Source: Locusta migratoria
Lineage: Eukaryota; Arthropoda; Insecta; Orthoptera; Acrididae
DNA: 64,000 bases
Reading direction: 5' to 3'
Assembly (NCBI GenBank): GCA_026315105.1
Contig: CM048745.1
Span: 155,489,323-155,553,322, forward strand
In this document: positions 63,900 to 64,000 of the stretch, piece after piece
How the letters are laid out: every line of letters begins with the position of its first letter
Position numbering within the stretch: the stretch's first letter is position 1
Position numbers and translations under genes: made by a program
Notes under the pieces: model-generated
What the model was told of the DNA's origin: nothing
Databases searched by the model: none
The model's input: the letters and a program-made list of their open reading frames with translations, nothing else

Positions 63900-64000
63900 C
63901 CTTCAGATATGAAATTTCAGTTCAAAAGACTTCAGTTTCTAGTTCGTCTAGCTTTTGCCATGACAATTAACAAAGCTCGAGGACAATCATTAAACGTCGC
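63900..64000 (+). pseudogene. Helitron Pif1-type helicase C-terminal fragment (partial)
   Basis: The plus strand from about 63900 encodes MKFQFKRLQFLVRLAFAMTI and then NKARGQSLNVA up to the window end. LAFAMTINKxQGQSL is the conserved motif near the C-terminus of the Pif1-like helicase of Helitron RepHel proteins. It starts only 900 bp from the element's 5' end, far less than the 4 kb or more needed for Rep plus helicase, so the copy is internally deleted and not functional. An arginine replaces the usual glutamine (NKAQGQS). The frame is cut by the window. Confidence 0.82.

Larger units (their letters stand above)
62990..64000 (+). mobile_element. Helitron, 5' end and helicase remnant (runs off window)
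   Basis: 5'-TCTATATGTATAAATGTGAAT follows an A at 62989, as in the Helitron at 12968-14133. It shares with it, in the same relative order, the leader (GATCGGATAGCTATC), a (GT)n tract, ATTGTTGTCCGATGTCTCC and GATGACGTTTGCGACTC, up to about 63893. A leader motif (TGTGAATGTCTGT) occurs twice about 150 bp apart. Then sequence differs and a helicase motif appears. The 3' end is beyond the window. Confidence 0.85.

Noticed and set aside
1..64000. CRISPR array, LTR retrotransposon or viral integration
   Set aside because: No regularly spaced direct repeats, no paired LTRs with primer-binding site, and no gag, protease, integrase or viral structural motif were seen.

Overview
This 64 kb window looks like nuclear DNA from a repeat-rich insect, most likely a polyneopteran such as a grasshopper or stick insect. 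That placement is inferred from the mix of RTE-like LINEs, Tc1/mariner, hAT, piggyBac, MULE and Helitron elements with very abundant tRNA-derived SINEs. The species cannot be fixed from the sequence. I found no intact host gene, no rRNA or functional tRNA gene, no CRISPR array and no bacterial operon. Nearly everything recognisable is a transposable element, usually broken and often nested.

Layout. 0-9.9 kb: an RTE tail, mariner, pogo-like and Tc1 relics, and several SINEs. 10-16.3 kb: microsatellites and an RTE fragment split by a 1.17 kb Helitron and a SINE. 16.3-24.6 kb: a dense block with a 0.68 kb foldback element, a 2.8 kb transposon holding two SINEs and a LINE tail, a Tc1 element, a palindromic tRNA-like element and a nearly readable mariner-like transposase. 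26.4-29.2 kb: an RNase H-encoding LINE with an 11 bp target duplication next to a hAT-type element with an exact 8 bp duplication. 30-36 kb: LINE and SINE fragments, a second palindromic tRNA-like element and a MITE. 37.4-48.3 kb: a piggyBac relic, two head-to-tail RTE copies, Tc1 relics and a chimera of two LINE fragments. 49.7-59 kb: SINEs, a FLYWCH/MULE transposase relic, a Tc1 element holding a SINE, and a second RTE-like lineage. 59-64 kb: mostly unrecognised AT-rich DNA, a second copy of a palindromic element, and a Helitron that runs off the window edge just after a helicase motif.

The features act as parasites and hosts of one another. RTE and other LINE machinery probably supplied the reverse transcriptase for the SINEs (inference). 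At least five SINE families are distinguishable by their tRNA-like heads and tails. Many copies keep visible target-site duplications, which lets the order of insertion be read. Three apparently readable enzymes carry changes at catalytic positions: an RTE reverse transcriptase with FAVD, another LINE with FAED, and a DDE transposase whose third acidic residue is alanine.

The best candidates for undescribed biology are the palindromic elements with two outward-facing tRNA-like modules, the cargo-like segment shared by two Helitrons, the 158-codon frame inside the hAT-type element, and a SINE plus flank present at two distant sites. All are hypotheses from reading alone.
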